Positions 12,320-24,440 of a stretch of DNA of 64,000 nucleotides are shown in pieces. Position 1 is the stretch's first letter. Each line of letters begins with the position of its first letter. The notes under the pieces were generated by a model. That model was given only the letters and a program-made list of their open reading frames with translations, had not been told where the DNA came from and did no database searches. Location of the stretch: contig VTPC01090039.1 in assembly GCA_011009095.1 (NCBI GenBank), positions 56,318 through 120,317 of the forward strand, in the 5' to 3' direction. The stretch is from Ignelater luminosus (taxonomy: Eukaryota > Arthropoda > Insecta > Coleoptera > Elateridae). The position numbers were made by a program, and so were the translations under genes.

Positions 12320-14010
12320 ATGGTTCATTGAGATAATAAAACGTGCAGTTGCAGCTGCAAAAATGGTGACTGCCCACACAATCAAGCAGCAAAAATGTAT
12401 GGAGTTCCTCGACAAACTCTTTTAAGATATTTATCATACAGATTTAAATGATCTACCTTTCAAATTAAGTCGGAAACCTTAATTAGGAGAAAAAAAAGTA
12501 AAATTGATTGAACACATAAAAAACTTTTAATGTCATGGATTTTCATTAATATGTAACGACGTACAGCTTTTTGCATAAATAATGTCGCAGTACATTCTCT
12601 GAATGAATGAATTGATCAAATACACAAAATCTGATTTAGCATTAATTACATAAAATTTGTTCCCTAAGAGCCCATAAGACGACTTTGAATAATTAATATG
12701 AAATTAGATATCGTACATTTAGTTAATTGCATCATTAAAGAAATGACTTGCGGCATTATTTATGCAAAAAGCTGTACGAGTACTGGCTTATAATCTAGCT
12801 GAGTCTTTGGTAATCGACTATCGAATTAATACCGGAGACGTTTAGCTGACTGAGACTGGCTATGGGGTTTCATGCAATGTCACCCTGGACTATTAATTCG
12901 GAAAAAATCTTTCACTTGCACCACCACTTGGTACTAATAGGGAAGTAGTTTATAAGCATTTCGATCTTCTGAAAGAAATGATGATTAAACTTCATTTATT
13001 GAATAGAACTGATAGGATCTTTGGTCTTGATAAAAGTGGATTTCAGTTAAATACGCGGACCAAAGAGGTTGTTGCTTCTAAAGGCGACCGTGTCGTCCAT
13101 GCCATTTCACCAAAAGAAAAAGGGGAAACAGTTACAATAATTGGATGTTTCAATACAGCTGGAGCTTACTTACCATATTGCCTTAGGATAAAAGGTATCA
13201 GAAGCATAAGTGGCCTGAAAGTACGTTTACCACCAAGTAGTAAGGTACTGGAGAAATATTTTAGAGAATTTCGTAACATATTTTCATGTATTAAGAAACA
13301 ATCCTGTTTATCTTCTTATTGATGGGCACTGCAACTACCCTAAAAATGCAGTTCAGTACTTCTTTCCGCATGCAACAAAGTGGCTTCAGCCAGCAGATAA
13401 GTCATTTTTCGAACCACCGAAGAAGGGGTATTACAACGCTGCTAGGAGATTTGTAAGACAACACTGAAGAGCTTGCACGAAAGTTGAGTTTGATGATTTG
13501 GTAAAGGAAGCATGGAATATCGTGACAACGGTTGAACTTGCAACGGGTGCGTTTTGTGCTACTGGATTTAGGCCACCAAATCGAGATATGATTCCTAATC
13601 AAGCATGCATTGCAGAAGATCAAGATGATCAGATTATGCAAGACAATTCAGGTCTATTCACATCTAGAACAAATAAGAAAACTGGAAGTCATCAAGCGTC
13701 AATTAAATTAAAAACAACAGTTCAACATCGAAAGAAACTATAACTAAACTTTTTCTTTTACTAGTTCTTCAGGAAACATTGAACAGAGGACGAAAAAGTA
13801 CTTGAAGAAGAGAAAACTTAAGCCAGTTGTCAAAAAATTATTTAATCGAAAACTAAATTTAGCTGGAGAAGACTGGATCTGTCCAATATGCGGAGTACAG
13901 CAATGACTAAAATGGCAAAAACTGGATAAAATGCGAAAACTGCAGTGAATGGTTGCGTCAACATAGCAGACGTAGTACTCGCCTTCTTATGTGACAATTG
14001 CAAATGAACG
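12320..14010 (+). pseudogene. Pogo-like (Tigger/jerky type) transposase pseudogene
   Basis: The parts of a pogo-family transposase occur in order. A helix-turn-helix remnant (AAKMYGVPRQTLLRYL) lies near 12,390-12,440, followed by LGEKKVKLIEHIK near 12,490. LAYNLAESL follows near 12,785. The DDE domain gives GLDKSGFQLN near 13,020, LIDGHCNYPKN near 13,315 and ADKSFFEPPK near 13,395, so all three catalytic aspartates are still present. A frameshift near 13,310 separates the first from the second. The C-terminal part (FDDLVKEAWNIVT, ATGFRPPNRD) leads to a Cys-rich zinc-finger tail (WICPICG, WIKCENCSEW) near 13,875-13,955, typical of this family in insects. A stop lies near 12,895, and further stops and frameshifts occur elsewhere. 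A 211-bp MITE interrupts the gene at 12,564. Terminal repeats were not identified. Confidence 0.85.
12564..12774. mobile_element. 211-bp MITE inserted in the pogo-like transposase
   Basis: The ends are inverted repeats starting CAGCTTTTTGCATAAATAAT, perfectly matched for 20 bases. Weaker complementarity continues inward for most of each half, so the whole element is close to a palindrome centred near 12,669. It is flanked by TA on both sides (12,562-12,563 and 12,775-12,776). If the element and one TA are removed, the interrupted transposase reads CNDVRVLAYNLAES in one frame, as expected for the family. That confirms both the borders and the TA duplication. The TA target and CAG start fit a non-autonomous Tc1/mariner or pogo derivative. 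It codes for nothing. Confidence 0.9.
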
Positions 14011-16622
14011 CTTTTCTGCAGAGGTCACTGGCTGACAATATCGTTATTTTAAATATTTTTTGAAAGTCAAATTATAAAATGTATGCTTATCTAAAGAAAT
14101 AAAACACTTTTTCTGTCGCCAACACAGATTTATTGAAAGGCATCGCTGTAAGTATAAAATATTATTTTGTCATAGTAACAGCTGAGAAATCTTAGTGTTT
14201 GGGATTCAGGTTTTACAACATAAACGTTGAATTACATGGTGATATCCTTGGTTTAAGAGCAGCTTGTACCTGAATTACTACTGTGTTTTTTGCATAGCAT
14301 ATCCAATTCTGTAAAGATGTGCAAACCATACTTTCTATTAAGTTACAAATCTAGTAACTGTGCAATCGAATAGATGAGAAGTAAAAACGGTATCAAAGGT
14401 TTAGTCTATGGTGTTAAGAAAGAATGTCAACTCTGCTCATATTTCCCCGACTTCCCCTATTAAGCACGTGCTTGTGACACCACTCTTTGACGGTACCTTA
14501 GTGAAGTCAGATATTTTTTATTTGGATTGTAATGTCTTGCGTAGTGACTCTTATAATTTGGGAGAGAATTGATATACGTGAGAAGGTATATATTCTTCTG
14601 GTATTTTAGGACATGGTGCGCTTTATCTTCTTTGTTAGGGGCGCAAATCCAGTGTTGTTTGTTTCCTTTGTCACTATTCTGGAATATCGACAATTACTAA
14701 TATCTAACTAGGCCCGCTTGCACAAAGCTTTGTTAAATACTTGATCGATTGATCAACCAGATGTAGTGAAATATTTAGAATTATCCAATCAGATTGGCCA
14801 ATTATTTAATTAACTCGATCAATTGGTTTTTGACTTTCAACACAAGATGCTATAAAGGCAAATTGTAACCTCTAGTGAGTTTACATATTCCTATTCTGCA
14901 TTTAGTTTCTTATTTAGAACGTCTCAGTTGTGTAGATTATCTCTATGTTTAAGAGCTCCGGGTTTGTCGATCAGTAGCTTTGCTTTACCATCCATTTCCG
15001 CACTGTATCATAATTATTCACTTCAGAAAAATCGCCCGATAAGTTTAAAAAACAGAAGAGAATTTAAAACGTCAAATGACAGGTTATTTCTTCTATTAAG
15101 ATGAAAACTAAACAAATACATAAATAAACGATTTATGACAAACTTATCCGTTATTATTTACAAACACATTTTAAAATAAACTAATGAAAAGAAATCACAA
15201 TTTATTAGTAGGGAATAATAGAAGTAATTATGTTGCCATTGGCAGAATTTCTTTAATCAATCACGTCTACAGATTTTCTTTCAATAAGAGTGCTGTCAAA
15301 ACTATTTTATTTAATAAAAAAAATTATAAGCAATTAATTGAAAATGTTTTGTAAAATTTATAGTCTGTCCCGAGCCCGTAGCTAGACCAACTTTGCTAAG
15401 GTAACTTTAGTAAACCTCTCGGTGGCACGAAATACCATTAAATACACAATACAACAAATAATAATAACATTGCAGCTTGTTTGATCTCAAAGTGTCATAA
15501 TTAAATTTCAAACCCATTTTGACAATATAATTTATAAGACTTTTCGTGTACATTCTCTTAGCGATCCAATATCACTAAGTTACCTCAACTTTTCTAATTA
15601 GAATTTAGTTTTTGCTATCACTATACAAGGTTTAAAGTCAAACCTACACAACCGGTTCCGAAAATCAGTTGCTTTTATGCAGTCGCGTTTCTTTATTTAA
15701 TTCCTTCTAATCTTTAATTGTCTAGTAAAATTTTATTAGTCTGGCGAAATCCTTAATTCCGAAAGCTGCAGTCATTGGTTTTTACAAAACTGGTGTTACA
15801 TTCAATACATACAGTACAAGTCGAGTAGACACGAACTTGCACATATCTGTAACTTCATTTTTGCCATTTGATGGTCTATTTAAAAACAATAAACTAAATA
15901 TACAATAAAACTAAAGAAAAAAAATAAAATTTAATAAAATGAGAACAGGTAACTCCGCAAAGTGAAATTTAAGAAAAACTTTAGAAGAATTCTTCATTTT
16001 CAAATTAGGAAATTGCTGACTCCTAAGAACTAAACTTTAGTCGCTGCAGGATTCAAATGTACAATTGGTAAGAAAATCGCTTCCAGAACGCAGTATTGGT
16101 GATTTCAGTTACCATACAAAGTGCACCAAAATCGCGTTTCACAATTTTGTCCAAATTCATTACAAATCAAACGGACATTATTTTTGAAGTGGTTTGTTCT
16201 ATATTTTCTTCACGTCAAACGGGCGTACAACGTTTTCATGGGCTGAAACATCTTTGATATAGTACAATTTGCGGTTGGCGATTTTCTGAGAATTTTGCCA
16301 AATTGATATTTATAGTTATCCTATCTCCCAGATGTTGTTTTAGCCATTGTTAAGAGCCGAGATGGCCAACGAATTTTTTAATATTTATATGCAGTTCTAT
16401 CTAATGGTTGTCGATACTGTGTATGGTGATTATGAAAACAAACAAATGAGATGTGTGTCTATCAAGGATTAGTAGTTTTATTCTCTTGTTTTTCTCAGAA
16501 CAAAATGGGCTCTCAAAATAATTGTCACGTGAGTTCATGTATTGATTTTTATAACATGCACAACTGATACTCTGGAAGTCTGTTTTCACGGTTTGGTTCC
16601 TAGTTCTCAGGTATATTCTTAT
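14011..16622. other. Unassigned sequence with one dispersed-repeat copy
   Basis: Apart from the repeat at 14,710-14,832 I see no recognisable feature. A minus-strand open frame of 77 codons (14,460-14,693) and small open frames around 16,400-16,740 have no known motif. Confidence 0.5.
14710..14832 (+). repeat. Dispersed repeat, copy B
   Basis: It begins AGGCCCGCTTGCACAAAG and carries GATCGATTGATCAACCAG and an inverted version of that block near its end (TCGATCAATTGGTT). The order of blocks matches 11,081-11,220. The palindromic AT-rich blocks suggest a short inverted-repeat or tRNA-unrelated SINE family. Confidence 0.5.
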
Positions 16623-17423
16623 AGTATTACTTTCTTAAGAGTTTCTAAAAGGAGAGATATAGGTTCTGGATTTTGTTTTGTTGTATTACTTGGTTTGATT
16701 ACTTGTTGCTGCTGCATACCGTACTTGTTCAGTTGATCGAGTGAATGATCAAGGATCAACCCTCTTGATGGGTTTGAATTTCTACAAAACTATCTAAACA
16801 TGAAAAATTTTGCAACTGTGTGTTAACATAGTTAAGTCATAATTTCGGAAAATGGAAAGTTTTTCTTTCGCATCACTTCTAATGAACAAAGCTAAGTAGA
16901 ATCGCGAGCATGCTTTCGACTAGAGTACTATTTCTGATATTTTGTAGGCATTAAAGCATTTTGTCAGTTTATGAAGATAATTGCCGTAGACCCTAAATAA
17001 TCATGAAGATCATGATTTTCAGATCGGGTTCGTATGCTTGCCTCCAATGAAGTGTTTTCATGAAGTAATCAAGATTCAAATGAAAACCTTGACAAGACCA
17101 AAGCATAAAGTCTGTTTACCGATTTGATGATTGTTGTTAGAAGCCAAAGAACGTATCAACAATTTTTCTTTCTTCTCAATAAGATTTATATTGAATAAAT
17201 GAGCTCTGAGTTGGGTATAAAATCTTATCTCTTCTATATGTTAATGTTTTCTAGTATAGATAGTTCAAATAAAACTAAAAGCTTTTTTAGTACAGATAAT
17301 ATCGTCAAGCGCTTGAAGAAAACATCTCCAGTTTTAACAATTTTGACTCAGTAAATCCGACAAGCACTAGAAATTCATTTGTAGGTTTTTTGATATTGCA
17401 TCACTAGCACTGCTTATGTTACT
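16623..17423 (+). repeat. 801-bp direct duplication, copy 1 (left of the gap)
   Basis: This block is repeated at 17,824-18,624 with a constant offset of 1,201 bases and, by eye, about three single-base differences, all close to the left end. It ends exactly where the N run begins. No protein motif was recognised inside it. Confidence 0.9.
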
Positions 17424-17823
17424 NNNNNNNNNNNNNNNNNNNNNNNNNNNNNNNNNNNNNNNNNNNNNNNNNNNNNNNNNNNNNNNNNNNNNNNNNNNNN
17501 NNNNNNNNNNNNNNNNNNNNNNNNNNNNNNNNNNNNNNNNNNNNNNNNNNNNNNNNNNNNNNNNNNNNNNNNNNNNNNNNNNNNNNNNNNNNNNNNNNNN
17601 NNNNNNNNNNNNNNNNNNNNNNNNNNNNNNNNNNNNNNNNNNNNNNNNNNNNNNNNNNNNNNNNNNNNNNNNNNNNNNNNNNNNNNNNNNNNNNNNNNNN
17701 NNNNNNNNNNNNNNNNNNNNNNNNNNNNNNNNNNNNNNNNNNNNNNNNNNNNNNNNNNNNNNNNNNNNNNNNNNNNNNNNNNNNNNNNNNNNNNNNNNNN
17801 NNNNNNNNNNNNNNNNNNNNNNN
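17424..17823. other. Assembly gap of 400 Ns
   Basis: The round length and the near-identical sequence on both sides mean this is a scaffold gap of estimated or arbitrary size. Any open frame called through it is meaningless. Confidence 0.99.
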
Positions 17824-18624
17824 AGTATTACTTTCTTAAGAGTTTCTAAAAGGAGAGATATAGGTTCTGGGTTTTGTTTTGTTGTATTACTTGGTTTGAT
17901 TACTTGTTGCTGCTGCATACCGTACTTGCTCGGTTGATCGAGTGAATGATCAAGGATCAACCCTCTTGATGGGTTTGAATTTCTACAAAACTATCTAAAC
18001 ATGAAAAATTTTGCAACTGTGTGTTAACATAGTTAAGTCATAATTTCGGAAAATGGAAAGTTTTTCTTTCGCATCACTTCTAATGAACAAAGCTAAGTAG
18101 AATCGCGAGCATGCTTTCGACTAGAGTACTATTTCTGATATTTTGTAGGCATTAAAGCATTTTGTCAGTTTATGAAGATAATTGCCGTAGACCCTAAATA
18201 ATCATGAAGATCATGATTTTCAGATCGGGTTCGTATGCTTGCCTCCAATGAAGTGTTTTCATGAAGTAATCAAGATTCAAATGAAAACCTTGACAAGACC
18301 AAAGCATAAAGTCTGTTTACCGATTTGATGATTGTTGTTAGAAGCCAAAGAACGTATCAACAATTTTTCTTTCTTCTCAATAAGATTTATATTGAATAAA
18401 TGAGCTCTGAGTTGGGTATAAAATCTTATCTCTTCTATATGTTAATGTTTTCTAGTATAGATAGTTCAAATAAAACTAAAAGCTTTTTTAGTACAGATAA
18501 TATCGTCAAGCGCTTGAAGAAAACATCTCCAGTTTTAACAATTTTGACTCAGTAAATCCGACAAGCACTAGAAATTCATTTGTAGGTTTTTTGATATTGC
18601 ATCACTAGCACTGCTTATGTTACT
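17824..18624 (+). repeat. 801-bp direct duplication, copy 2 (right of the gap)
   Basis: This copy starts at the first base after the N run and matches copy 1 to its last base. It then continues into unique sequence. The arrangement looks like two overlapping contig ends that were scaffolded instead of merged. Confidence 0.9.
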
Positions 18625-20699
18625 TTACAATTGTCCAAAATCTTTTATTCGTGTAGCCTCTTTGTGTTCATTGAGCTGCTAAGTATGAATAGAATTGCGT
18701 TGTTTTATTCGAGAAAAACTTCTTGATAGATGCCATATTACTGCTTTAATATTTGGTGTAAGGGATAAGAGCGCGAAAATTTGAAGTTGTCTCAGAGCGG
18801 TCTTGGAGAAAACATTAGTGAGAACAGTTGGTCTGGAAATATAACGCATGCAGGTAAACTGGCAAGCGATCCCAAAATATCGCGGAAACTAAATTTTCCA
18901 GTTATAGAGGAATGTCCTTGTTTTGTATATTTGAGGGATTCTCGTAAGTTTGCTTGCATAATCATTTTTCAGTGTTGAAGATACACAGGGTTTTTATTCT
19001 TAAAATATGAAATTTAACTAGTTTACCTTGCTTTTTAGCGTAAAAGCGAATTATTCACGAGAATTTAGGACGCGTAAAGGAAGATCTACGTCTGTAAAAG
19101 ATTTAGAGTTCATTTATCATAGTCAACAAACTATAACGATTCTTCATGCTAGTAAAAGAAAAGTTATTGAATTTCAGTCTCCTAACCTGAAAGTGAGCTT
19201 TTAAAGCATCTCCAATTTGCATAGGATTGTTACAATAACAAGTACAATGAGACTAGGTCTTCATTAACTAGAAAGGGTAAAGGAAATTATGACAGATAAG
19301 AGAAGACTTTCAAGGACAGATGTGTTCCACAGTCAAATGGTTGTAAAAAAACTTAACACTGTCCAATTTAAGATTGATACCTAAGAAATAAATCCTTGAC
19401 GACTTTGCGTTGCCTCTACTAGTAATTTCAAATTTATATTGCAAAAATTTGCAAATTGTAATTTACAACTAATAACTGTTTCAGAATTTGTATTTTATAG
19501 TAAAAAATAGAGAAATTCTTAACTTGCCATTTAAGAATCTTATAGAAATTTTATCAAGTTACTTCAAGTTTAAAAACCCATAATTCTACAAAAAAATGAA
19601 TATTAATGTAAGAAACTTGTAAACATTTAAAAATTTCACTTGGTAAGTACGTCTTCACCAAACAAAGTTTATAGCCAAGAAAAGTGGAATAAAGAAAATA
19701 AATCAATAACTAATCAGGAATATGCAAATTGGAAAATATAGAATGAATTCAAGAAAATGAAGGACGATTTTAAAAACGTGTTGTATAAATGGAGAGGGAC
19801 GAAAAATTAGATAGGGGAAAAAAGCTTTTTAAAGAAATAGCCAGCGTTTTAAAACACTTCAAGTCTAACCTTATTTTTATAGAGCGGCAACATTTTTTAT
19901 TCTTATAAATAAAAATAATTAATTAAGCTAACATGTGCGTATTTATATTCATTTCTTCTAATTTAATTGAATAAAATTAATACAAGAAAAAATTGAAAAG
20001 TAAATAGAAAGAATTCGAAGTTTAATGGTAAATTTTCTATTTATTTAAATATGGAAGTGAAAAACGATTTGGTAGTTTTTTTATTCTGGTGCAGAATGTG
20101 CCCTAACTTCATGAAACATGTGATAACCAAAGTCTACAAAGTACAGTATGTGCATAGGTCACTGTTAAATTATAGTTTTGTAAGTCCAATTAGATCATAC
20201 TTTCGATCTTTTTTTTAAAGTAAAATTTCACCCATTAAGAATAGTTAATTTGGTCTGGCACAAAATAAAAGCACTTGGAACAGATAAATATGTTCTAAAC
20301 GTTTTTATTCTGTTTGTCGGCAACAAAATATTTTTATGTAAAAGGTCAGTGCACGTTTAAGACAATTTTAAAAAATCAATCGTAAAGGATCAGCTTGCGG
20401 AAAATTTTTAACAGACAGCGAATCACATCAAAAGTTAAGGTTCTCAAAGTTCTCGTTTTTGGAAAAAGAATGTAAGAAATATATACCGTCGAAGAATATC
20501 TACTTGTGTATCTACAGAATACACAAATTGTTGTTGTTCATGATCAGCAGACTGTCTTACGAACTAACCTCGTTTAATTTTTCAAAACGTAGCTGGGATA
20601 TTTCTAAATAAAACTAAGAAAGAAAAAGAATCACCTATGATGACAAATCCTTCATTACGTTGTCAATTTCAAAAATAAAGACCGGAAAACATCACTCCA
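18625..20699. other. Unassigned AT-rich sequence
   Basis: No protein motif, inverted repeat or tandem repeat stood out. A 65-codon open frame at 18,781-18,978 was not recognised. Confidence 0.5.
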
Positions 20700-21451
20700 C
20701 TCAAAATTCTTGTAATACCTCTGAAATTAGCTTATTTTTATAATCTTCCAGTGCATCTTCGTTACTTGAGAATCGTTTTTCGAGCAGTTTTTATTTATAG
20801 AAGGAAATAGAGAAAAGTAGGGAGGTGTGAGGTCGGGGCTGTAGGATGGAATCGCAAGAGTTTTACACCTGAAGTAGCTAAAAACCCAATTGTTCAATTT
20901 GTATAAATCTAGCCGCATCGTTGCAAATACTATTGGTAAAATAATAGCGGTGTGCCATCCTGTATTAACATTTTGACGATTTTCTATGGTTACAGTAGCC
21001 ATATGCTCTGTAAGCGTAAAGAAAGAAGTGACCATTTATTCTGTTTCGTTTAAGTTCGCTCAGTTCTGAATTATTTAGAAAGACCAATTGCATGCTTAGA
21101 CCAACCCTGATCAAATTTGTTGATTATTTCTGTGCATCAATCGATATGAGCCTTTCTTTCATCCTTTGTCAGTTTCTTCGGTATTCATAGCTTTTTGACG
21201 CCAAAACGAGGGATCTATTGTTCTTGGCTCTTATTAATGCGTATGGATGCTTGAATGTCATCATAGGTAGTTGTCATTGACATTTTTATCGGTGATGCCT
21301 TAACAACATTCGTTACTAAGATTTTTAACACCTCGATGGAATTCATTATACCATCGCTCAATGGTGTTGGAATTTTATCATCAAAAGTATCTTGAAAACC
21401 TTTCTCGCATTGTCCTCTTATTAGCAATGATTGAAAACCGCAAAAGATCAT
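20700..21451 (-). pseudogene. Mariner/Tc1-like transposase remnant
   Basis: The minus strand reads IPSYSPDLTPPYFSLFPSIN near 20,800-20,870. This is a degraded form of the family signature HPPYSPDLAPxDFxLFPxLK around the third catalytic residue. About 40 codons before it, RQNVNTGWHT probably stands where QDNAxxHT (the second catalytic aspartate) belongs, with the aspartate lost. Earlier blocks such as LTKDERKAHID near 21,150 fit the region before the first catalytic residue. Stops and frameshifts are frequent and no terminal repeats were found. Subfamily is unclear. Confidence 0.65.
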
Positions 21452-21791
21452 TGTTTGAAAATGTTAACAATAGGTTAATGCGTATTTACTGGGACGCTGT
21501 TGCCTAAGGATATTGGAAAAAAACATTTATCAATAAATAATGGCCAACGAGGCCGCTAAAATTTAAGTAACACAGTAAATAAGTACCGCTGCTTCACGCA
21601 GGTAAAGAATATTTAACTTTTGTGGTTCAGACTTCAAAGTGGAAGACTTACTCTAGTTATATGCAATCTACAGAAACTCCTACGCACCGGCCGCACCCTC
21701 TTGTCAACTGTAGCACTTCTTTAAATAAAGATATATTTGTTTTAGAAAACTATTTGTTATTTGGAAATTTTTTTAATCACTTTTAATTATA

Positions 21792-22219
21792 CAGTATGCC
21801 CATTTTACGGGTCCTCCTGAACGTTTGGAAATAAACAACACGTCTTACAATTCAAAGATATCATTGTTTAATTACCGATTTTGAAAACAAAATAAATCAT
21901 GTTTGTATAGTTTGCTTTCTAAAGTACATGTCAGTGTCAAAATAAGAATAATTATAAATATTATACCTTAAGAATTTAATAATAAAGAAGAAAACCTATT
22001 TAACGAAAAGAAAGTAAACAAAATGAATGTACAAAAGTTAAACAGGAAATATAACCAAACAAACGTCAAACAGCTGACATTTGTCAGTTTTTAAATTCAC
22101 AGCAAACTATGGTTCGATTAACTAGGATTGAACTTTTTAAAGAAAAGCCGGCTGTGAATTGTAAGACGTGTTGCCTATTCCCAGACATTTAAGGAAGGAT
22201 CCCTAAAATGGGCATACTG
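21792..22219. mobile_element. 428-bp MITE with long terminal inverted repeats
   Basis: Both ends start CAGTATGCCCATTTTA and the inverted repeats continue for about 65-70 bases. The inner block AACACGTCTTACAATTCA is shared exactly. The element is flanked by TA (21,790-21,791 and 22,220-22,221). The interior is AT-rich and non-coding. The CAGT start and TA target fit a non-autonomous Tc1/mariner or pogo-type element. Confidence 0.85.
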
Positions 22220-23994
22220 TATAAGAAAATTTAGAAAGATTTACTTTATGATAAGATTGAAGTGAAAAGTTGATGTAGATATTACCATAGCGCAAAGAAA
22301 CAATCTTATTGAAAAGCTCCATTCTTTAGTTGGTATTTATTATAAATAAATAAAAAGGCAATACGTCCAAGATGTAAAGATGAAGACGTATAAACTTCAT
22401 AAGTAGAATGTATAGGTATATGTAATAAAAAGAATAAAGAATTAGGAAAAACAAAATAAATTTTTTAAAATGACCGCTAAACATCTGACGATAAATCGAA
22501 GAGAAGGAATAATAGTTCAGTCATTTGGTACCAAAAAGAGCCTTTACCAGGAAAGTTTTTTTTAATTATAAAAGAATGAAATTTTGTTAAGATAACATGG
22601 ATAGCAGAAATATGCATTTTCAGTTTCCTTTATGATTTTGACTGCTTAATAAATTTATAAATACGTTATCCTATTTTAATAGCCTTTTTTAAATTTTAGT
22701 TCTAACATGTTCGAAATGTATATATTTATACATAATCATGATATAATATAAGAATACCACTTTCTTGACTTTTCACATACCCTAGTGTTGGCGTTTTTGG
22801 CGCAACATAAGAATTGGCTAAACTTCGACACGCGCTGTAGCCGCCATCCGTTTTGTCTGACAAAAAACTACCTAGACATAAATTATAGGAAATCGTCTCT
22901 ACTTTATTTTTGAGTAGAGTGAACTTTCTCGAAAAAAGCACCATTTTCAAGTTAGAAGTGAAAAACCACAAGAAACCGTGTTATTTGGCCTTTTTTGCAT
23001 TTTTACGTACTTCCTGTGGGAAATTTTAGTGAAAAGGTGAAAATTCGGATTCAGCACCCAAGAAAAACTTATAGAAAGCCTATTAAAAAAACTTTTTTAA
23101 AACATTTCAGGCTAAATCACCAAATGACTGAACCATAAGCAATTGAGGATTTTCTCTAGTGTGACCGGTTTGTGCTTCTGGATTTCCCGAAGGGCCAAAA
23201 TGTGTTGTATCTAACCAAAAATTGGTTGTAAGCAATCTAAATGTCACCAATACTGTACTAATATGTTATCTGCAATATTTTTTTAGTTAAGCAAAAACAA
23301 GAAGGACGCAATAAATAACTAAACTTTTTTAATTCACGGAATTCTAGAGCAGCGGAAATCCCGAACTCCGGGTTCCCAAATTGACTCTCTTCAAGAAACC
23401 CCAAGATATCGCTATTGAATTCCCTAGACATAATCAATTCTCCCCAAAAGAGATGCAGAACAACACGATTGCAGATCTTAAATATACCTACAAAATTAAT
23501 AAAGATTGAATCTTGATATTTAATGAGTGATGAAGTTCCCGCAGAGTAAAATGTATCCTACTGAAATATTATTTAGTAATTTAATCAATGAGTTTGAATT
23601 AGCATTGTGTCATTAAAAGGTAAGGTTAGACTAGTTAAAAAATATTTAACAGAATGGTTATGATTCGGAAAGGTCGGATTCAAAAGAACATCTTATTTTG
23701 TAACTTTTACTAACCTTAGAAAAGACATGAGAATGACTCACGATTAACATCACTAACAGAGAAAAAGTAAATACTTCTAATTGTAACCTAGAATGCGTTA
23801 TAATATGTTATCTCAGACAGTCAGGCAACGTGAAGTTATGTTTGCCAGACTGGAAACTGGAAACTACAGTTCTTCTACTACTACTACTACTAATGGAAGA
23901 AAACGATGAACAGGGAAATGTAAATGTAAATTTCATTTTAAAAATTTTTTATAGTACAATTAAACTATAAAACTCAAAAGATAACTTTTGCATT
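22220..23994. other. Unassigned sequence with a short CTA microsatellite
   Basis: A (CTA)n run lies near 23,873-23,892. A minus-strand open frame of 81 codons (22,726-22,971) has no known motif. Nothing else is supported. Confidence 0.5.
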
Positions 23995-24440
23995 ACGACC
24001 AGTGCCGGGTGTAACAAATCATATTAGTGTTAAATTTTTGGGCGTACAATTTGACTTGGACTGCTCATATTGATAATATGGCTGGCTAACAAAAAGTTTG
24101 GTTATTTTGCGCAATCTATCAAATCTTCTATCTATTAAGGTCTTTCGTCTTGTTAATTATATGTTATACATTAGTTGGAGTTGCATGGGGTCATAGTGCA
24201 CAGAAGGAAAGAATCTTCAGATTACAAAGAAGAGCTATAACTAGTAATGTTCTGTGGGTAATATTGGCACTTGGCAATTTTTCCATATTGGGAATATTAC
24301 TGGAAACACTCCAGCTCTCTTATAGTATGTTTCCGAAAGTTTAGAATGTGAAAAATGGGAATATTGTTTCAGACTGGAAAATATTCATGGCAATACTGCT
24401 CGGAATAAATTATGATCGAATAATAAATCATCCATGAAAC
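23995..24440 (+). pseudogene. Non-LTR reverse transcriptase C-terminal fragment
   Basis: Blocks that follow the RT catalytic core in jockey-like elements can be read in mixed frames. VKFLGVQFDLD lies near 24,030, followed by AHIDNMA and then a long hydrophobic stretch. AQKERIFRLQRRAI lies near 24,200-24,240, equivalent to the usual RVFxLQKRAIR block. A worn ILLETLQLSYSMF follows. The catalytic core and the 5' part are missing. Confidence 0.6.

Noticed and set aside
17367..17960. Open frames of 173 and 197 codons on opposite strands
   Set aside because: They run through the 400-N gap, so the apparent length is an artefact.
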